Positions 9,063 through 19,233 of a DNA stretch of 64,000 nt are shown in pieces. The DNA is taken from NCBI RefSeq assembly GCF_023715445.1, contig NZ_JAMBOD010000001.1:930001-994000 (forward strand). The letters run 5' to 3'. The notes beneath the pieces were generated by a model that did not search any database, was not told the origin of the DNA, and saw only the letters and a program-made list of their open reading frames with translations. This DNA comes from Fictibacillus nanhaiensis (GTDB lineage: Bacteria; Bacillota; Bacilli; Bacillales; Fictibacillaceae). Within the stretch, counting starts at the first letter, position 1. Each line of letters begins with the position of its first letter. Both the position numbers and the translations under genes were made by a program.

Positions 9063-9772
9063 TATTGAGGCTCCTCTAATTTGTAACCTAACCCTCTAAT
9101 TGTTTTAATATATATCGGTTTCCTTGTATTCGCTTCGATTTTTTCCCGGAGATGGCTGATATGAACATCTACAATCCTCGTATCTCCTACAAAATCATAG
9201 TTCCAGACCGCTGATAATAACTGCTCTCTTGATAGGACACGGCCCTTATGCCTTGCAAGGTAAACGAGCAATTCAAATTCTTTCGGTGTTAATTCCAATG
9301 CTTTTTCCTTAAAGTAGGCTTCATAATTCTCAGGATAAATATCCACTTCACCAATTCGCAAATGCTCAACTTCTTCTTTTTGTTTTTCAAATTCCGTGCC
9401 AGCTGCAGCAGTTCTGCGCAGAATTGCTTTTACTCTGGCAACTACTTCTCTTGGGCTGAAAGGTTTCGTCATATAATCATCCGCACCTAATTCAAGACCC
9501 AGCACTTTATCGAATTCATCATCTTTAGCCGTAAGCATGAGAATTGGAATATTCAGCTTCTTTAAACGAAGCTCTTTGCAGACTTCCAAACCATCCATTT
9601 CTGGAAGCATTAGATCTAATATGATCAGGTCAGGAACTACACTTTCTGCTTTTTTTAATCCGCTTTTGCCGTCCATTGCCGTTACTACTTGAAATCCTGC
9701 TTGTTCTAGATTGAATTGCAACAATGTTGAGATTGAAATTTCGTCTTCTACAACGAGTAACTTTTGGCTCAT
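9062..9772 (-). CDS. phoP: Phosphate response regulator PhoP
   Basis: OmpR/PhoB-type response regulator of 236 residues. The receiver domain has the acidic pocket VVEDE near residues 7-11, the phosphorylation site Asp53 in ILDLMLPEMDG and the Lys in MTKPFSPRE. The C-terminal winged helix contains ELTPKEFELLVYLARH and the recognition region VDVHISHLREKIE. PhoP activates phosphate scavenging and represses teichoic acid synthesis in Bacillus. Its own promoter region carries four regularly spaced TTNACA repeats (9852-9890), which points to autoregulation. The start ATG has an AGGTGGG site seven bases upstream. Confidence 0.94.
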   Translation of the reverse strand: MSQKLLVVEDEISISTLLQFNLEQAGFQVVTAMDGKSGLKKAESVVPDLIILDLMLPEMDGLEVCKELRLKKLNIPILMLTAKDDEFDKVLGLELGADDYMTKPFSPREVVARVKAILRRTAAAGTEFEKQKEEVEHLRIGEVDIYPENYEAYFKEKALELTPKEFELLVYLARHKGRVLSREQLLSAVWNYDFVGDTRIVDVHISHLREKIEANTRKPIYIKTIRGLGYKLEEPQ

Positions 9773-9808
9773 TCAAATTCCCACCTTTATAGCGACTTGT
9801 ACAGATTC

Positions 9809-9838
9809 ATCATACTATTTTTTTATTAGTGTGTACAA
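9809..9838 (-). promoter_or_regulatory. Sigma-A-type promoter of phoPR
   Basis: On the minus strand TTGTAC (9833-9838), an 18-base spacer, then TATGAT (9809-9814). Confidence 0.5.
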
Positions 9839-9851
9839 AAAACGTTAAATT

Positions 9852-9890
9852 TTCACACTGGGTTAACAATTCCTTTACACAACATTTACA
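9852..9890 (+). promoter_or_regulatory. PhoP binding repeats upstream of phoPR
   Basis: Four direct hexamers, TTCACA (9852), TTAACA (9863), TTTACA (9874) and TTTACA (9885), recur every 11 bp with 5-bp gaps. This is the PhoP box pattern TT(A/T/C)ACA known from B. subtilis. They read on the strand opposite to phoP transcription and end about 14 bp upstream of the -35. Confidence 0.8.
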
Positions 9891-9894
9891 TGTT

Positions 9895-9928
9895 ACGAAA
9901 AAATAAACCCTTTCATAAGAAAGGGTTT
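9895..9928 (-). terminator. Terminator of the MaoC-like gene
   Basis: AAACCCTTTC pairs with GAAAGGGTTT around a short loop; on the minus strand it is followed by an A/T-rich run containing TTTTTT. Confidence 0.85.
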
Positions 9929-10403
9929 AAAAGTTTTCCATTGTATGAGAAGTAATCGGCTTCGGAGGATATGGCGGACAAACTTGGAGTTCGGCGTGAA
10001 GCACATCCGTACCCTCTTCATTTTTTGCTATCACATTCATAGCAACTAGATGTCTATCCCGGTCTACTTCAGTAATTTCAAACAAGAATGTAAGTTTTGA
10101 ATAATGATATACAGGTTTAAGAAAATTAAATTGAGATTTGGTAATAGAGCTCCCTGGGCCGGGAAGATATTTTGAAATTGCGGAAGTTACCATACCCATC
10201 AGCATAATTTGCGGTACAATTGGTTTTTTAAAAGGTGTAAGTGTTGCATAATCATGCTGGATAAAAAGAGGATTATTATCATTAGTTAAGCCAAGATACA
10301 GCAACAGATCTTTATCCTCAATCGTTTCTTGCATTTCCAGCTTCTCGCCAGCTTGGATTTCATGAATTTTCCGTCCAAGTTTTCTCTTTTTTCCAATCAG
10401 CAT
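9927..10403 (-). CDS. MaoC/hotdog-fold dehydratase-like protein
   Basis: This 158-residue cytosolic protein has the hotdog signature of MaoC-type enoyl-CoA hydratases and FabZ/YbaK-like relatives. The segment YLGLTNDNNPLFIQHDYA resembles the D-x(4)-H hydratase motif, with Asn in place of the usual acidic first residue and His near residue 50. This is followed by the helix VPQIMLMGMVTSAISKYLPGPGS. The substrate is not evident. It lies between mdh and phoP, downstream of the mdh terminator. ATG start with AAAAGGGGGAA upstream. Hydratase activity is inferred from fold only; loss of the catalytic Asp could mean a non-catalytic thioester-binding role. Confidence 0.75.
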   Translation of the reverse strand: MLIGKKRKLGRKIHEIQAGEKLEMQETIEDKDLLLYLGLTNDNNPLFIQHDYATLTPFKKPIVPQIMLMGMVTSAISKYLPGPGSSITKSQFNFLKPVYHYSKLTFLFEITEVDRDRHLVAMNVIAKNEEGTDVLHAELQVCPPYPPKPITSHTMENF

Positions 10404-10446
10404 CTTATTTCCCCCTTTTATGATAACGCTTTCATTCTATATAGGA

Positions 10447-10476
10447 GAAAAGATTCGGGAAAGCTCCCGAATCTTC
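10447..10476 (-). terminator. Terminator of mdh
   Basis: AGATTCGGGA and TCCCGAATCT form a 10-bp stem with a 4-base loop; the minus strand continues with TTTTCTCC. Confidence 0.85.
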
Positions 10477-10483
10477 CTTTTAC

Positions 10484-11422
10484 TTATGCTAGAACTTTCA
10501 TAACAGACTTTACAGATTCTGCAGATTGATCAAGAGCAGATTTTTCTTCAGCGGTTAGTTCTAATTCAATGATTTCTTCCAGACCGTTTCCACCAAGAAT
10601 GGTCGGAACCCCAAGACAGATACCTTCATATCCATACTCACCTTCAAGATATGCGATAGAAGGAAGTACTCGGCGCTGATCTTTCACGATCGCTTCTACC
10701 ATCTCAACTAAAGAAGCAGCTGGTGCATAGTAAGCTGAACCGTTGCCTAATAAGTTAACAATTTCCCCGCCGCCTTTACGCGTACGTTCTACAATTGCAT
10801 CCAGACGATCTTTTGAGATTAGTTTTTCTAATGGAATTCCCCCTGCATAGGAGTAACGTACCAACGGAACCATATCATCACCGTGTCCGCCAAGAACGAA
10901 ACCCGTCACGTCTTTTACAGAAAGATTTAGTTCCATTGCAACGAATGTACGGAAACGAGCTGTATCCAGAATACCAGATTGTCCGATTACACGGTTTTTA
11001 GGGAGACCTGATTCTTTTAATACAGTGTAAGTCATAGCATCTACCGGGTTGGTCAATACGATAATCGTACATTCAGGAGAATGCTTAACGATTTCCTTCG
11101 TAACACTCTTCATGATGCCTGCGTTTGTATTCACAAGATCATCACGGCTCATGCCAGGCTTACGGGCAATACCGGCAGTAATGACTACTACATCAGATCC
11201 AGCAGTATCTGCATAATCGCTTGTACCTGTGATTGTTGCATCAAACCCTTGCACGGGACTTGCTTCCATCATATCAAGAGCCTTACCTTTTGTAGGATTT
11301 TCCATTTGAGGAATATCAACTAGCACGACATCCCCGATTTCTTTTTGTCCTAAAATAAATGCTGTTGTCGCTCCGGTAAATCCTCCACCAATAACTGAAA
11401 TCTTTTTACGTTTGTTTGCCAT
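10484..11422 (-). CDS. mdh: Malate dehydrogenase
   Basis: NAD-dependent malate dehydrogenase of the LDH-like MDH type, oxidising malate to oxaloacetate in the TCA cycle. It has 312 residues, the B. subtilis length. It has the Rossmann motif [10 protein letters not shown] (11-20), substrate-binding Arg87 and Arg93 in [11 protein letters not shown], Asp153 and Arg156 in LDTARFR, and proton relay His180 in GGHGDDM. Arg87 favours malate over lactate. It is the last gene of citZ-icd-mdh and its ATG has GGAGGG upstream. A hairpin without a clear T-run lies between icd and mdh. Confidence 0.97.
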   Translation of the reverse strand: MANKRKKISVIGGGFTGATTAFILGQKEIGDVVLVDIPQMENPTKGKALDMMEASPVQGFDATITGTSDYADTAGSDVVVITAGIARKPGMSRDDLVNTNAGIMKSVTKEIVKHSPECTIIVLTNPVDAMTYTVLKESGLPKNRVIGQSGILDTARFRTFVAMELNLSVKDVTGFVLGGHGDDMVPLVRYSYAGGIPLEKLISKDRLDAIVERTRKGGGEIVNLLGNGSAYYAPAASLVEMVEAIVKDQRRVLPSIAYLEGEYGYEGICLGVPTILGGNGLEEIIELELTAEEKSALDQSAESVKSVMKVLA

Positions 11423-11478
11423 GTTATTCCCTCCAGGAACATTATAAAAAACGTTTTCATTTCACGTCTTAGAGAAGA

Positions 11479-11494
11479 CCCCTTTGGAAAGGGG
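11479..11494 (-). other. Intercistronic hairpin between icd and mdh
   Basis: CCCCTTTGGAAAGGGG is a near-perfect hairpin, but the minus-strand continuation (TCTTCTCT) is only weakly T-rich. It could be a partial terminator or an mRNA-stabilising stem. Confidence 0.5.
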
Positions 11495-11502
11495 CCGAAA
11501 GC

Positions 11503-12771
11503 TTACATATTCTTGATAAGTTCGTCTGCAAACTCTGAACATTTAACTTCTGTTGCACCGTCCATTAAACGAGCAAAGTCATATGTTACTACTTTACTTG
11601 CAATTGTATTTTCCATAGATGAAAGAACAAGCTTAGCTGCTTCTCCCCAGCCTAAGTGTTCAAGCATCAAAACACCTGAAAGTATTACAGATGATGGATT
11701 TACTTTATCAAGACCTGCATATTTTGGTGCAGTGCCATGAGTTGCTTCGAAAATAGCATGTCCAGTTTCATAGTTGATGTTTGCTCCAGGAGCAATACCG
11801 ATTCCGCCAACTTGAGCAGCCAATGCATCAGAAATGTAGTCACCGTTCAGGTTCATTGTTGCTACTACATCAAACTCGGCTGGACGAGTCAGAATTTGCT
11901 GCAAGAAGATATCGGCGATCGAATCCTTCACGATGATTTTACCAGCAGCCTCAGCATCAGCTTGTGCTTTGTTAGCCGCATCTTTGCCACTCTCTTCAGC
12001 AATACGGTCGTATTGAGCCCAAGTGAATACTTTATCTCCGAATTCAGCTTCTGCCAGCTCATAACCCCAGTTCTTGAAAGCTCCCTCAGTGTATTTCATG
12101 ATGTTTCCTTTATGAACCAATGTTACGCTCTTACGGCCTTCATTGATCGCATATTGAATGGCAGCACGCACTAAGCGCTGAGTACCCTCGGAAGAAACAG
12201 GCTTAATTCCGATACCAGAAGTTTCAGGGAAACGGATCTTGTTTACTCCCATCTCATCCTTCAAGAATTGAATCAATTTCTTCACTTCATCAGATCCGCT
12301 TGCATATTCGATACCTGCGTAAATATCTTCTGTGTTTTCACGGAAGATAACCATGTTTGTATCCTCAGGACGCTTAACAGGTGAAGGAACACCTTTAAAG
12401 TATTGAACAGGACGCAGGCATGTAAACAAGTCAAGCTCTTGTCTTAATGCTACGTTTAATGAACGGATTCCTCCACCAACTGGAGTTGTAAGAGGTCCTT
12501 TGATCGCAATTATGTAATCGCGAATAACATCTAATGTTTCTGCAGGCAGCCACTCACCTGTTTGGTTGAAAGCTTTTTCACCTGCAAGTACTTCTTTCCA
12601 TACAATCTTTTTCTCCCCATTGTATGCTTTTTCTACAGCAGCTTCTAAAACTCGGGAAGCAGCAGCCCAAATATCTGGTCCAGTTCCGTCACCTTCGATG
12701 AAAGGGATGATCGGCTGGTTTGGTACATTCAACACTCCGTTGTCAACTGTAATACGTTCTCCGTTAGACAT
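11503..12771 (-). CDS. icd: Isocitrate dehydrogenase (NADP)
   Basis: It oxidatively decarboxylates isocitrate to 2-oxoglutarate, generating NADPH. The 422-residue protein aligns in length with B. subtilis Icd (423). It contains [11 protein letters not shown] near the N-terminus, the phosphate-binding loop [18 protein letters not shown] with the phosphorylatable Ser position, [15 protein letters not shown], and the metal-binding Asp region [17 protein letters not shown]. The NADP-specific type is suggested by [11 protein letters not shown]. It is the middle gene of citZ-icd-mdh, with 114 bases to citZ that contain an A/T-flanked hairpin. Confidence 0.97.
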   Translation of the reverse strand: MSNGERITVDNGVLNVPNQPIIPFIEGDGTGPDIWAAASRVLEAAVEKAYNGEKKIVWKEVLAGEKAFNQTGEWLPAETLDVIRDYIIAIKGPLTTPVGGGIRSLNVALRQELDLFTCLRPVQYFKGVPSPVKRPEDTNMVIFRENTEDIYAGIEYASGSDEVKKLIQFLKDEMGVNKIRFPETSGIGIKPVSSEGTQRLVRAAIQYAINEGRKSVTLVHKGNIMKYTEGAFKNWGYELAEAEFGDKVFTWAQYDRIAEESGKDAANKAQADAEAAGKIIVKDSIADIFLQQILTRPAEFDVVATMNLNGDYISDALAAQVGGIGIAPGANINYETGHAIFEATHGTAPKYAGLDKVNPSSVILSGVLMLEHLGWGEAAKLVLSSMENTIASKVVTYDFARLMDGATEVKCSEFADELIKNM

Positions 12772-12832
12772 TCTAAATTCCTCCTATTTCTGCAATTACA
12801 TCTACCATACTAGTCTACTAAAAAACATAGGG

Positions 12833-12860
12833 AAAAGAGAAGAAGAATCCCTTCTCTTTT
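12833..12860. terminator. Hairpin between citZ and icd
   Basis: AAAAGAGAAG and CTTCTCTTTT arms with an 8-base loop. The stem ends in A/T runs on both sides, so it could attenuate read-through from citZ. Confidence 0.55.
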
Positions 12861-12885
12861 TAAAATTGTGATATTTTTTTAAAGA

Positions 12886-14001
12886 TTATCTTTGTTCTAA
12901 AGTAATATATTGCTGTTTATCAGGACCTATATACTCTGCACGCGGACGGATCAGACGGTTGTTATCGTACTGTTCCAGAATGTGAGCGATCCAGCCGGAA
13001 ACACGGCTGATAGCAAAGATTGGTGTAAATAGATCATGGTCGATTCCCAAGCTATGATAAACACTAGCAGAATAGAAATCCACGTTAGGAAGCAATCCTT
13101 TTTTCTGCTTTAACGTATCTTCAATCTTCACGCTCATTGTGTACCACTTTTCTTCGCCTGTAATCGAAGTAAGCTGCTTGGACATCTCACGCAAATGTTT
13201 CGCGCGCGGATCGCCATTTTTGTATACACGGTGGCCGAAGCCCATAATTTTTTGCTTGTTTTCAATCGCATTATCCAAGTATGATTCAACGTTTGCTTCC
13301 TCTCCGATTTCAGAAAGCATCTTCATAACTTGCTCATTTGCTCCACCGTGAAGAGGTCCTTTAAGAGCCCCAATGGCTGCTGTAATTCCTGAATAAATAT
13401 CAGAAAGTGTCGCAACACATACACGCGCAGTAAATGTAGAAGCGTTCAGTTCATGGTCTGCATGCAATACAAGTGCTTTATTAAAAGCAGTTTCAGAAAT
13501 TTCATCAGGCTCCTTGCCTGTCAGCATATATAAGAAATTAGCAGCATAGCTTAGATCTTTTTTAGGAGATATAGGATCTTTTCCTTCTCTAATACGTGCA
13601 AATGCCGTCACTAGCGAAGACATCTGTGCCTGAAGACGGATGGCTTTTTTGTAGTTTCCTTCCACAGACATATCCTCTGCATCCTTATCATACATCGCTA
13701 ATGTAGATACGATTGTACGCAGAACTGTCATTGGATGTGCATTTTTCAAAGGAAGCGATTTCATTTGTTCCAACAATTCTGCAGGAAGTTCGCTCGCTTC
13801 TGCAAGCTCCGTTTTAAACTGATCTAATTCAGATTGGTTAGGCAGTTTACCATTCCAAAGCAAGTATACAACTTCCTCAAAAGTCGCATATTCAGCTAAG
13901 TCATCAATGCTGTATCCTCTATAGGTTAATACATCGTCAATGATAGAGCTGACAGAAGATGTTGTTGCAACAATTCCTTCTAATCCTCTTGTAGCTGTCA
14001 T
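12886..14001 (-). CDS. citZ: Citrate synthase CitZ
   Basis: CitZ condenses acetyl-CoA with oxaloacetate, the TCA entry step. The 371-residue dimeric-type enzyme (B. subtilis CitZ 372) shows the catalytic His segments HADHELNAS and GFGHRVYK, the loop GPLHGGANEQV, and the catalytic Asp region LLPNVDFYSASVY. It begins MTATRGLEGI with GGAGAG upstream. It is the first gene of the citZ-icd-mdh block and is preceded by a good promoter at 14147-14175, leaving a leader of about 140 bases that is rich in A and T. No cre box matching the consensus was seen. Confidence 0.97.
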   Translation of the reverse strand: MTATRGLEGIVATTSSVSSIIDDVLTYRGYSIDDLAEYATFEEVVYLLWNGKLPNQSELDQFKTELAEASELPAELLEQMKSLPLKNAHPMTVLRTIVSTLAMYDKDAEDMSVEGNYKKAIRLQAQMSSLVTAFARIREGKDPISPKKDLSYAANFLYMLTGKEPDEISETAFNKALVLHADHELNASTFTARVCVATLSDIYSGITAAIGALKGPLHGGANEQVMKMLSEIGEEANVESYLDNAIENKQKIMGFGHRVYKNGDPRAKHLREMSKQLTSITGEEKWYTMSVKIEDTLKQKKGLLPNVDFYSASVYHSLGIDHDLFTPIFAISRVSGWIAHILEQYDNNRLIRPRAEYIGPDKQQYITLEQR

Positions 14002-14146
14002 GGCTATCTCTCCTTTTTTTCTGTTATTCTCTCTTCTCCTTTAATTGTTTCATTTTTTAAAAAATAGAAAGAGCTTACATTTTTCTCCTAAAAAAAGAGG
14101 CAAGAAAAATGAAAGACTATTTAAAGGAAATGGGACATACACATCA

Positions 14147-14175
14147 ATTATAAACAATAATCTGATTTTTGTGAA
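14147..14175 (-). promoter_or_regulatory. Promoter of citZ-icd-mdh
   Basis: On the minus strand TTCACA (14170-14175), 17 bases, TATAAT (14147-14152). A small ATTAT/ATAAT dyad (14147-14161) overlaps the -10; it differs from the ATAA-N7-TTAT spacing expected for CcpC. Confidence 0.7.
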
Positions 14176-14208
14176 CGGATATCGCTTAATTCATGCGTTT
14201 TATGGTTG

Positions 14209-14667
14209 TTACGCTGAAAATAAGCCTACTATTTTCATCGCTAAATAGGCAATTCCTGCACCGATTAATGGACCTACCGCAACTCCTTTAAATAAGGCGA
14301 CGGCAAGAATTGTTCCAAACACTAATGCTGCAGTAATATGCGGATCGTCTTGAAGTAAATGCAGTCCCCTGCTGGCAATAACGGCAACGAAAATTCCGGA
14401 TAATAGGGCGATCCACGCATAGGTAGACCGCAGTGATTCCAGCAGCTGTTTAAAACCGATCTCACCAGTAGCAATAGGTATTAACACTGCTATAGTGATT
14501 ATCGTAACTCCCCAGTTTATGCCTTTTTGCTGTAAGACAGAAAACCATTTTCCACCCAAACCTGTAAATTTCAGCACTAATAAAAATACTACTGCAATCA
14601 TGAGGGACTGGTTCTTAGCAGCAACCCCAATGATTAATAAACCAACTAAAAAAATTAAAGGCTCCAT
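14209..14667 (-). CDS. ytwI: DUF441 family membrane protein YtwI
   Basis: A 152-residue protein with about four to five hydrophobic segments and very little soluble sequence. Features are the N-terminal IFLVGLLIIGVAAKNQSLMIAV and a C-terminal half with GLHLLQDDPHITAALVFGTILAVALFKGVAVGPLIGAGI, as in the DUF441/YtwI family of unknown function. It lies between ytvI and citZ as in B. subtilis. ATG with AGAGAGGAAA upstream. It is divergent from ytvI across a 44-base gap. Confidence 0.85.
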   Translation of the reverse strand: MEPLIFLVGLLIIGVAAKNQSLMIAVVFLLVLKFTGLGGKWFSVLQQKGINWGVTIITIAVLIPIATGEIGFKQLLESLRSTYAWIALLSGIFVAVIASRGLHLLQDDPHITAALVFGTILAVALFKGVAVGPLIGAGIAYLAMKIVGLFSA

Positions 14668-14711
14668 AAAAATTTCCTCTCTACATTTTCTAAGAAAGCA
14701 GGTGTTGAACC

Positions 14712-15827
14712 TTGCAGCCAGAACTGACTCAGCGGATTATACGTTTGAGCTATATTATTTTTATTGCTGCCGCTCTTATTCTCACCGGGTATTATGTTTC
14801 AGGTATTCTTTATCCTTTTATTGCAGGCGCAGTTATTGCACTTATCATAAATCCATTAGTAGGTATTTTAGAGCAGCGTTTTAAGATGAACAGAGCACTA
14901 GCCGTTATTATCTCTATATTTGCTCTTTTAGGATTCCTAATATTAATCCTGACTTTGCTTATTCAGGAAATGATGACTGGATTTGCTTATATTGCGCATG
15001 AACTGCCCTCTTATATTCAAGAGCTCGTCTTTTATTTTGAGCACTATTTTAAAACCAACATTCTGCCACTTTATCACGACTTACTTTCTATTTACAGCAA
15101 ATTAGGAACCGATCAGCAAGAAACTGTAATGGATAATATCGAAAAAATTGGTACAGGCATCACTACGAATGTAACAGGCATTACCCAAGCTATTATTAAT
15201 AGTGTGTCATTAATGATTGTCAGTTTGCCAACCTTTTTAACTGTTTTTATATTTTCATTGCTTGCGGCGTTTTTTATCAGCAAGGACTGGTACAGATTAA
15301 CGGGATTTTTAACAGCTATATTTCCTGAGAAACTTACTTACACGGTAAAAACAGTGTATATTGAGCTTCGGAAAGCCTTGTTTGGTTTTTTGAAAGCACA
15401 GCTGACTTTAATTTCTATTACAGCATGCATCGTATTAATCGGACTTCTTATCCTTAGAATTGATTACGCCGTAACCATTTCAGTTTTGATAGGCGCGATC
15501 GATCTGCTTCCTTACCTTGGGACAGGAGCTGTTTTTTTGCCATGGATCGCTTATTGTTTCTTAACCGGTAACTATACTCTGACAATCGGACTATCTATCC
15601 TATATGGGGTTGTCGTTATTCAGAGGCAGATTATGGAGCCGAAGTTATTGTCTCAAACGATTGGATTAGATCCTCTTGCGACTCTTGCTGCATTGTTTGC
15701 AGGGTTCCAGCTGTTTGGATTTGTCGGTTTAATTATCGGTCCTGTTTTTCTCGTTGTGATCAGGGCGTTATATGAAGCAAAGTTCTTCCATGAAATTTAC
15801 CAATTTATAACGAAGCCAGTGAAATAA
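14712..15827 (+). CDS. ytvI: Sporulation integral membrane protein YtvI (AI-2E transporter family)
   Basis: A 371-residue membrane protein with about eight hydrophobic segments. It has two N-terminal helices, a soluble stretch around residues 90-150 and a C-terminal bundle with the family signatures LIGAIDLLPYLGTGAVFLPW and GVVVIQRQIMEPKLLSQTIG. This is the AI-2E/PerM family; the Bacillus orthologue YtvI is listed as a sporulation protein, so AI-2 export should not be assumed. The likely start is TTG at 14712 with an AGGTG about eight bases upstream. No other start codon with a better ribosome site is nearby. It is followed by a strong terminator. Confidence 0.85.
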   Translation: MQPELTQRIIRLSYIIFIAAALILTGYYVSGILYPFIAGAVIALIINPLVGILEQRFKMNRALAVIISIFALLGFLILILTLLIQEMMTGFAYIAHELPSYIQELVFYFEHYFKTNILPLYHDLLSIYSKLGTDQQETVMDNIEKIGTGITTNVTGITQAIINSVSLMIVSLPTFLTVFIFSLLAAFFISKDWYRLTGFLTAIFPEKLTYTVKTVYIELRKALFGFLKAQLTLISITACIVLIGLLILRIDYAVTISVLIGAIDLLPYLGTGAVFLPWIAYCFLTGNYTLTIGLSILYGVVVIQRQIMEPKLLSQTIGLDPLATLAALFAGFQLFGFVGLIIGPVFLVVIRALYEAKFFHEIYQFITKPVK

Positions 15828-15831
15828 ACTT

Positions 15832-15868
15832 AAAAAAGAACGTCTGCTATTTGCAGCGTTCTTTTTTT
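15832..15868. terminator. Bidirectional terminator between ytvI and fxsA
   Basis: AAGAACGTCTGC pairs with GCAGCGTTCTT (one offset) with A-runs and T-runs on the two sides; it can serve ytvI (+) and fxsA (-). Confidence 0.9.
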
Positions 15869-15892
15869 CTAGTCACTTTTTCCATTCTTTTT

Positions 15893-16288
15893 TTATGGTC
15901 TTCTTATAAAATAAAACTGACCAGATTTTATTTTATTATATAGTTTAGCTTTCAGCCAAATCTTAACCCCTTTTCTGATAGGCGGAAACAGCAAAGAAAA
16001 TCCTGCTATATCTGTAAGAAAGCCGGGTGTTAACAGCAGTGCGCCTCCAACTAAAATACACGCTCCATCCAGAACGGCATCTCCCGGCATCTGACCGCTT
16101 TCAAGCTGAAGCTTTACCCTTTTTATCGTTTCTGTTCCTTCTCTTTTTGCCAGATACGCACCTATAATTCCTGTGAGAAAAATACATGCAATTGTAGCTG
16201 GAATACCGATATATCTTCCTGCAAAAATGAAAGTTCCTACTTCAATGGCAGGTACAAGAATAAATATGAGCAATAACACTCTGAACAA
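15893..16288 (-). CDS. fxsA: FxsA membrane protein
   Basis: A member of the FxsA family, whose E. coli member relieves F-plasmid exclusion of phage T7; the bacterial housekeeping role is unknown. The 131-residue protein has an N-terminal hydrophobic helix (FRVLLLIFILVPAIEVGTFI), then a helix around GIPATIACIFLTGIIGAYLAKREG, and the family motif GGALLLTPGFLTDIAG. I prefer the TTG at 16286-16288, which has GGTGG five bases upstream and aligns with short FxsA N-termini. A GTG at 16306 in the same frame has no ribosome site. It lies between ytvI and pyk as in B. subtilis ytzA. Confidence 0.85.
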   Translation of the reverse strand: MFRVLLLIFILVPAIEVGTFIFAGRYIGIPATIACIFLTGIIGAYLAKREGTETIKRVKLQLESGQMPGDAVLDGACILVGGALLLTPGFLTDIAGFSLLFPPIRKGVKIWLKAKLYNKIKSGQFYFIRRP

Positions 16289-16355
16289 ATTAACCACCGC
16301 TTTCACTCAACAAAGAATAAGAGGCGAAACTCTTTCCTCTATCCTATTTACGTAT

Positions 16356-16389
16356 AAAAAAAGAGAAGGTTTCGTCCCCTTCTCTTTTT
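16356..16389 (-). terminator. Terminator of pfkA-pyk
   Basis: AAAAAGAGAAGG and CCTTCTCTTTTT arms with an 8-base loop, followed on the minus strand by TTTTT; nearly symmetric. Confidence 0.9.
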
Positions 16390-16395
16390 CATTTA

Positions 16396-18153
16396 TTAGA
16401 TTACATTTTTTCTTCCATCATAAATGTATCCAACTGATGCATCAATTGTAATTTCCTGTCCGTCTGTAAAGATGTCTGTTGCATTCTGAAGACCGACAAT
16501 TACCGGTATGCTTAAAGATACACCGCAAACAGCAGCATGGCTCGTTAGACCGCCTTCTTCTGTTATTACAGCAGCAGCTTTTTCAAATGCAGGCATCATA
16601 TCACGGTCTGTGCCAACCGTTACTAGGATGGCACCTTCTATCATCTTCTCCATAGCTTCTTGCGCTGTTTTAGCCACAATAACTCTACCTGAAGCAGATG
16701 ATTGTCCAATGCCTTGAGCTTTAGCAAGTACATCACCAATGATATGAACTTTCATTAAGTTGGTTGAACCTGATTCACCAACTGGAACTCCTGCAGTAAT
16801 AACAACTAGATTGCCATGGTGAACAGCATCTGCTTTTAGGGCAGAATCAATTGCCACTTGGAACATTTCATCAGTTGTCTTTGCTTTTTCACCCAAGACT
16901 GGTGTAACTCCCCAAACCAGTGCAAGCTTGCGGCAAACATCTTCATTGCTAGTAACAGCAATGATCGGTGCTTTCGGACGATACTTTGAAATCATACGAG
17001 CCGTTTGGCCTTTTTCAGTCGCCGTGATCACTGCATCTGCATCGAGGTTTAAAGCAGTAAAGGAAACAGACTGTGAAATTGCATCTGTAATGGTCGTCTT
17101 ACTTTCCTTGCTCTTTGATGATAAAAGATTTTTATAATTAAGGGAGCTCTCAGCACGGCTTGCAATTTTATGCATAGTTAAAACTGCTTCTACAGGATAG
17201 TTACCTGCAGCTGTTTCACCAGATAGCATGATTGCGTCAGTTCCGTCGAAGATTGCGTTGGCAACGTCACTCGCTTCCGCACGTGTAGGACGTGGATTGC
17301 GCTGCATGGAATCTAACATTTGTGTTGCTGTAATAACTGGTTTCCCAAGCTCGTTGCATTTCTTAATCAACATTTTTTGAACAAGAGGTACTTCTTCAGC
17401 TGGGATTTCCACACCCAAGTCACCGCGAGCTACCATTAAGCCGTCAGATACAGCAAGGATTTCATCGATGTTATCGACACCTTCCTGGTTCTCAATCTTA
17501 GGGATGATTTGAATATGGTTTGCCTGGTTTCGGTCCAAAATTTCACGGATTTCAAGCACATCTGTCGCACGGCGTACAAAAGATGCTGCGATAAAATCAA
17601 CACCTTGCTGAATTCCAAACTCGATATCTTTTGCATCTTTATCTGTGATTCCCGGAAGCTTCACACTTACGTTTGGTACGTTAACACCTTTTTTGTTCTT
17701 TAACGTTCCTGAATTTAAAATTTTAGTAATTAATTCGTTGCTTTTGATTTCAACAACCTCTAGTTCAATGAGACCGTCATCAAGCAGGATTTTTGAACCT
17801 ACTTCCACATCCTCAACAAGTCCGGGATATGTAACTGAAATCTTTTTATCGTTACCAACTACTTCTTCCATGGAAATGATCAATTCATTTCCTGCTACAA
17901 GTTCAGCTACGCCGCCTTCAAGGGTTTGAGTACGGATTTCAGGACCTTTTGTATCCAAGAGAATAGCAACCGTTCTTCCGAGTTCTTTAGAAGCTTCTCG
18001 TATATTTTTGATTCGCTGTCCATGCTCATCAAAATCACCGTGTGAGAAATTTAGACGGGAAACGTTCATCCCGGCATTCATCAATTCTTTTAATTTATCA
18101 ATGCTTTCGCTTGCAGGACCTATTGTACAAACGATTTTTGTTTTGCGCATCAT
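16396..18153 (-). CDS. pyk: Pyruvate kinase
   Basis: It transfers phosphate from phosphoenolpyruvate to ADP, the last glycolytic step. With the ATG at 18153, which has AGGAGG eight bases upstream, the protein has 585 residues, the length of the B. subtilis enzyme. It starts [16 protein letters not shown]. The barrel has [11 protein letters not shown], the catalytic [12 protein letters not shown] and TATQMLDSM. The C-terminal domain ends with an extra region of about 110 residues carrying [11 protein letters not shown]. This is a PEP-utiliser-like mobile domain typical of Bacillus pyruvate kinases and absent from E. coli PykF. It follows pfkA, and a hairpin lies between them. Confidence 0.97.
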   Translation of the reverse strand: MMRKTKIVCTIGPASESIDKLKELMNAGMNVSRLNFSHGDFDEHGQRIKNIREASKELGRTVAILLDTKGPEIRTQTLEGGVAELVAGNELIISMEEVVGNDKKISVTYPGLVEDVEVGSKILLDDGLIELEVVEIKSNELITKILNSGTLKNKKGVNVPNVSVKLPGITDKDAKDIEFGIQQGVDFIAASFVRRATDVLEIREILDRNQANHIQIIPKIENQEGVDNIDEILAVSDGLMVARGDLGVEIPAEEVPLVQKMLIKKCNELGKPVITATQMLDSMQRNPRPTRAEASDVANAIFDGTDAIMLSGETAAGNYPVEAVLTMHKIASRAESSLNYKNLLSSKSKESKTTITDAISQSVSFTALNLDADAVITATEKGQTARMISKYRPKAPIIAVTSNEDVCRKLALVWGVTPVLGEKAKTTDEMFQVAIDSALKADAVHHGNLVVITAGVPVGESGSTNLMKVHIIGDVLAKAQGIGQSSASGRVIVAKTAQEAMEKMIEGAILVTVGTDRDMMPAFEKAAAVITEEGGLTSHAAVCGVSLSIPVIVGLQNATDIFTDGQEITIDASVGYIYDGRKNVI

Positions 18154-18188
18154 GTAAATGGCCTCCTGATTTTCATATTCGCAAGAAG

Positions 18189-18228
18189 GCATCGTACGGA
18201 CTGAAGCAAGACTGCAGCCATACGATGC
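18189..18228 (-). other. Intercistronic hairpin between pfkA and pyk
   Basis: GCATCGTA (18189-18196) and TACGATGC (18221-18228) form an 8-bp perfect stem, which extends to about 11 bp with a G-U pair. There is no T-run, so it is not a terminator. Confidence 0.6.
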
Positions 18229-18238
18229 ATTAAGCGGT

Positions 18239-19228
<990 letters not shown>

Positions 19229-19233
19229 TTATT

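Noticed and set aside
11737-12174. Open frame of 145 codons on the + strand
   Set aside because: Antisense shadow of icd, whose protein is conserved over the same bases.
14147-14161. ATTAT/ATAAT dyad at the citZ -10 as a CcpC operator
   Set aside because: The known CcpC site is ATAA-N7-TTAT; this has the opposite arm order and shorter spacing, and may only reflect A/T richness.
14495-14884. Open frame of 129 codons on the + strand across ytwI and ytvI
   Set aside because: It is antisense to ytwI and then out of frame with ytvI, which has clear membrane-protein motifs; no ribosome site.
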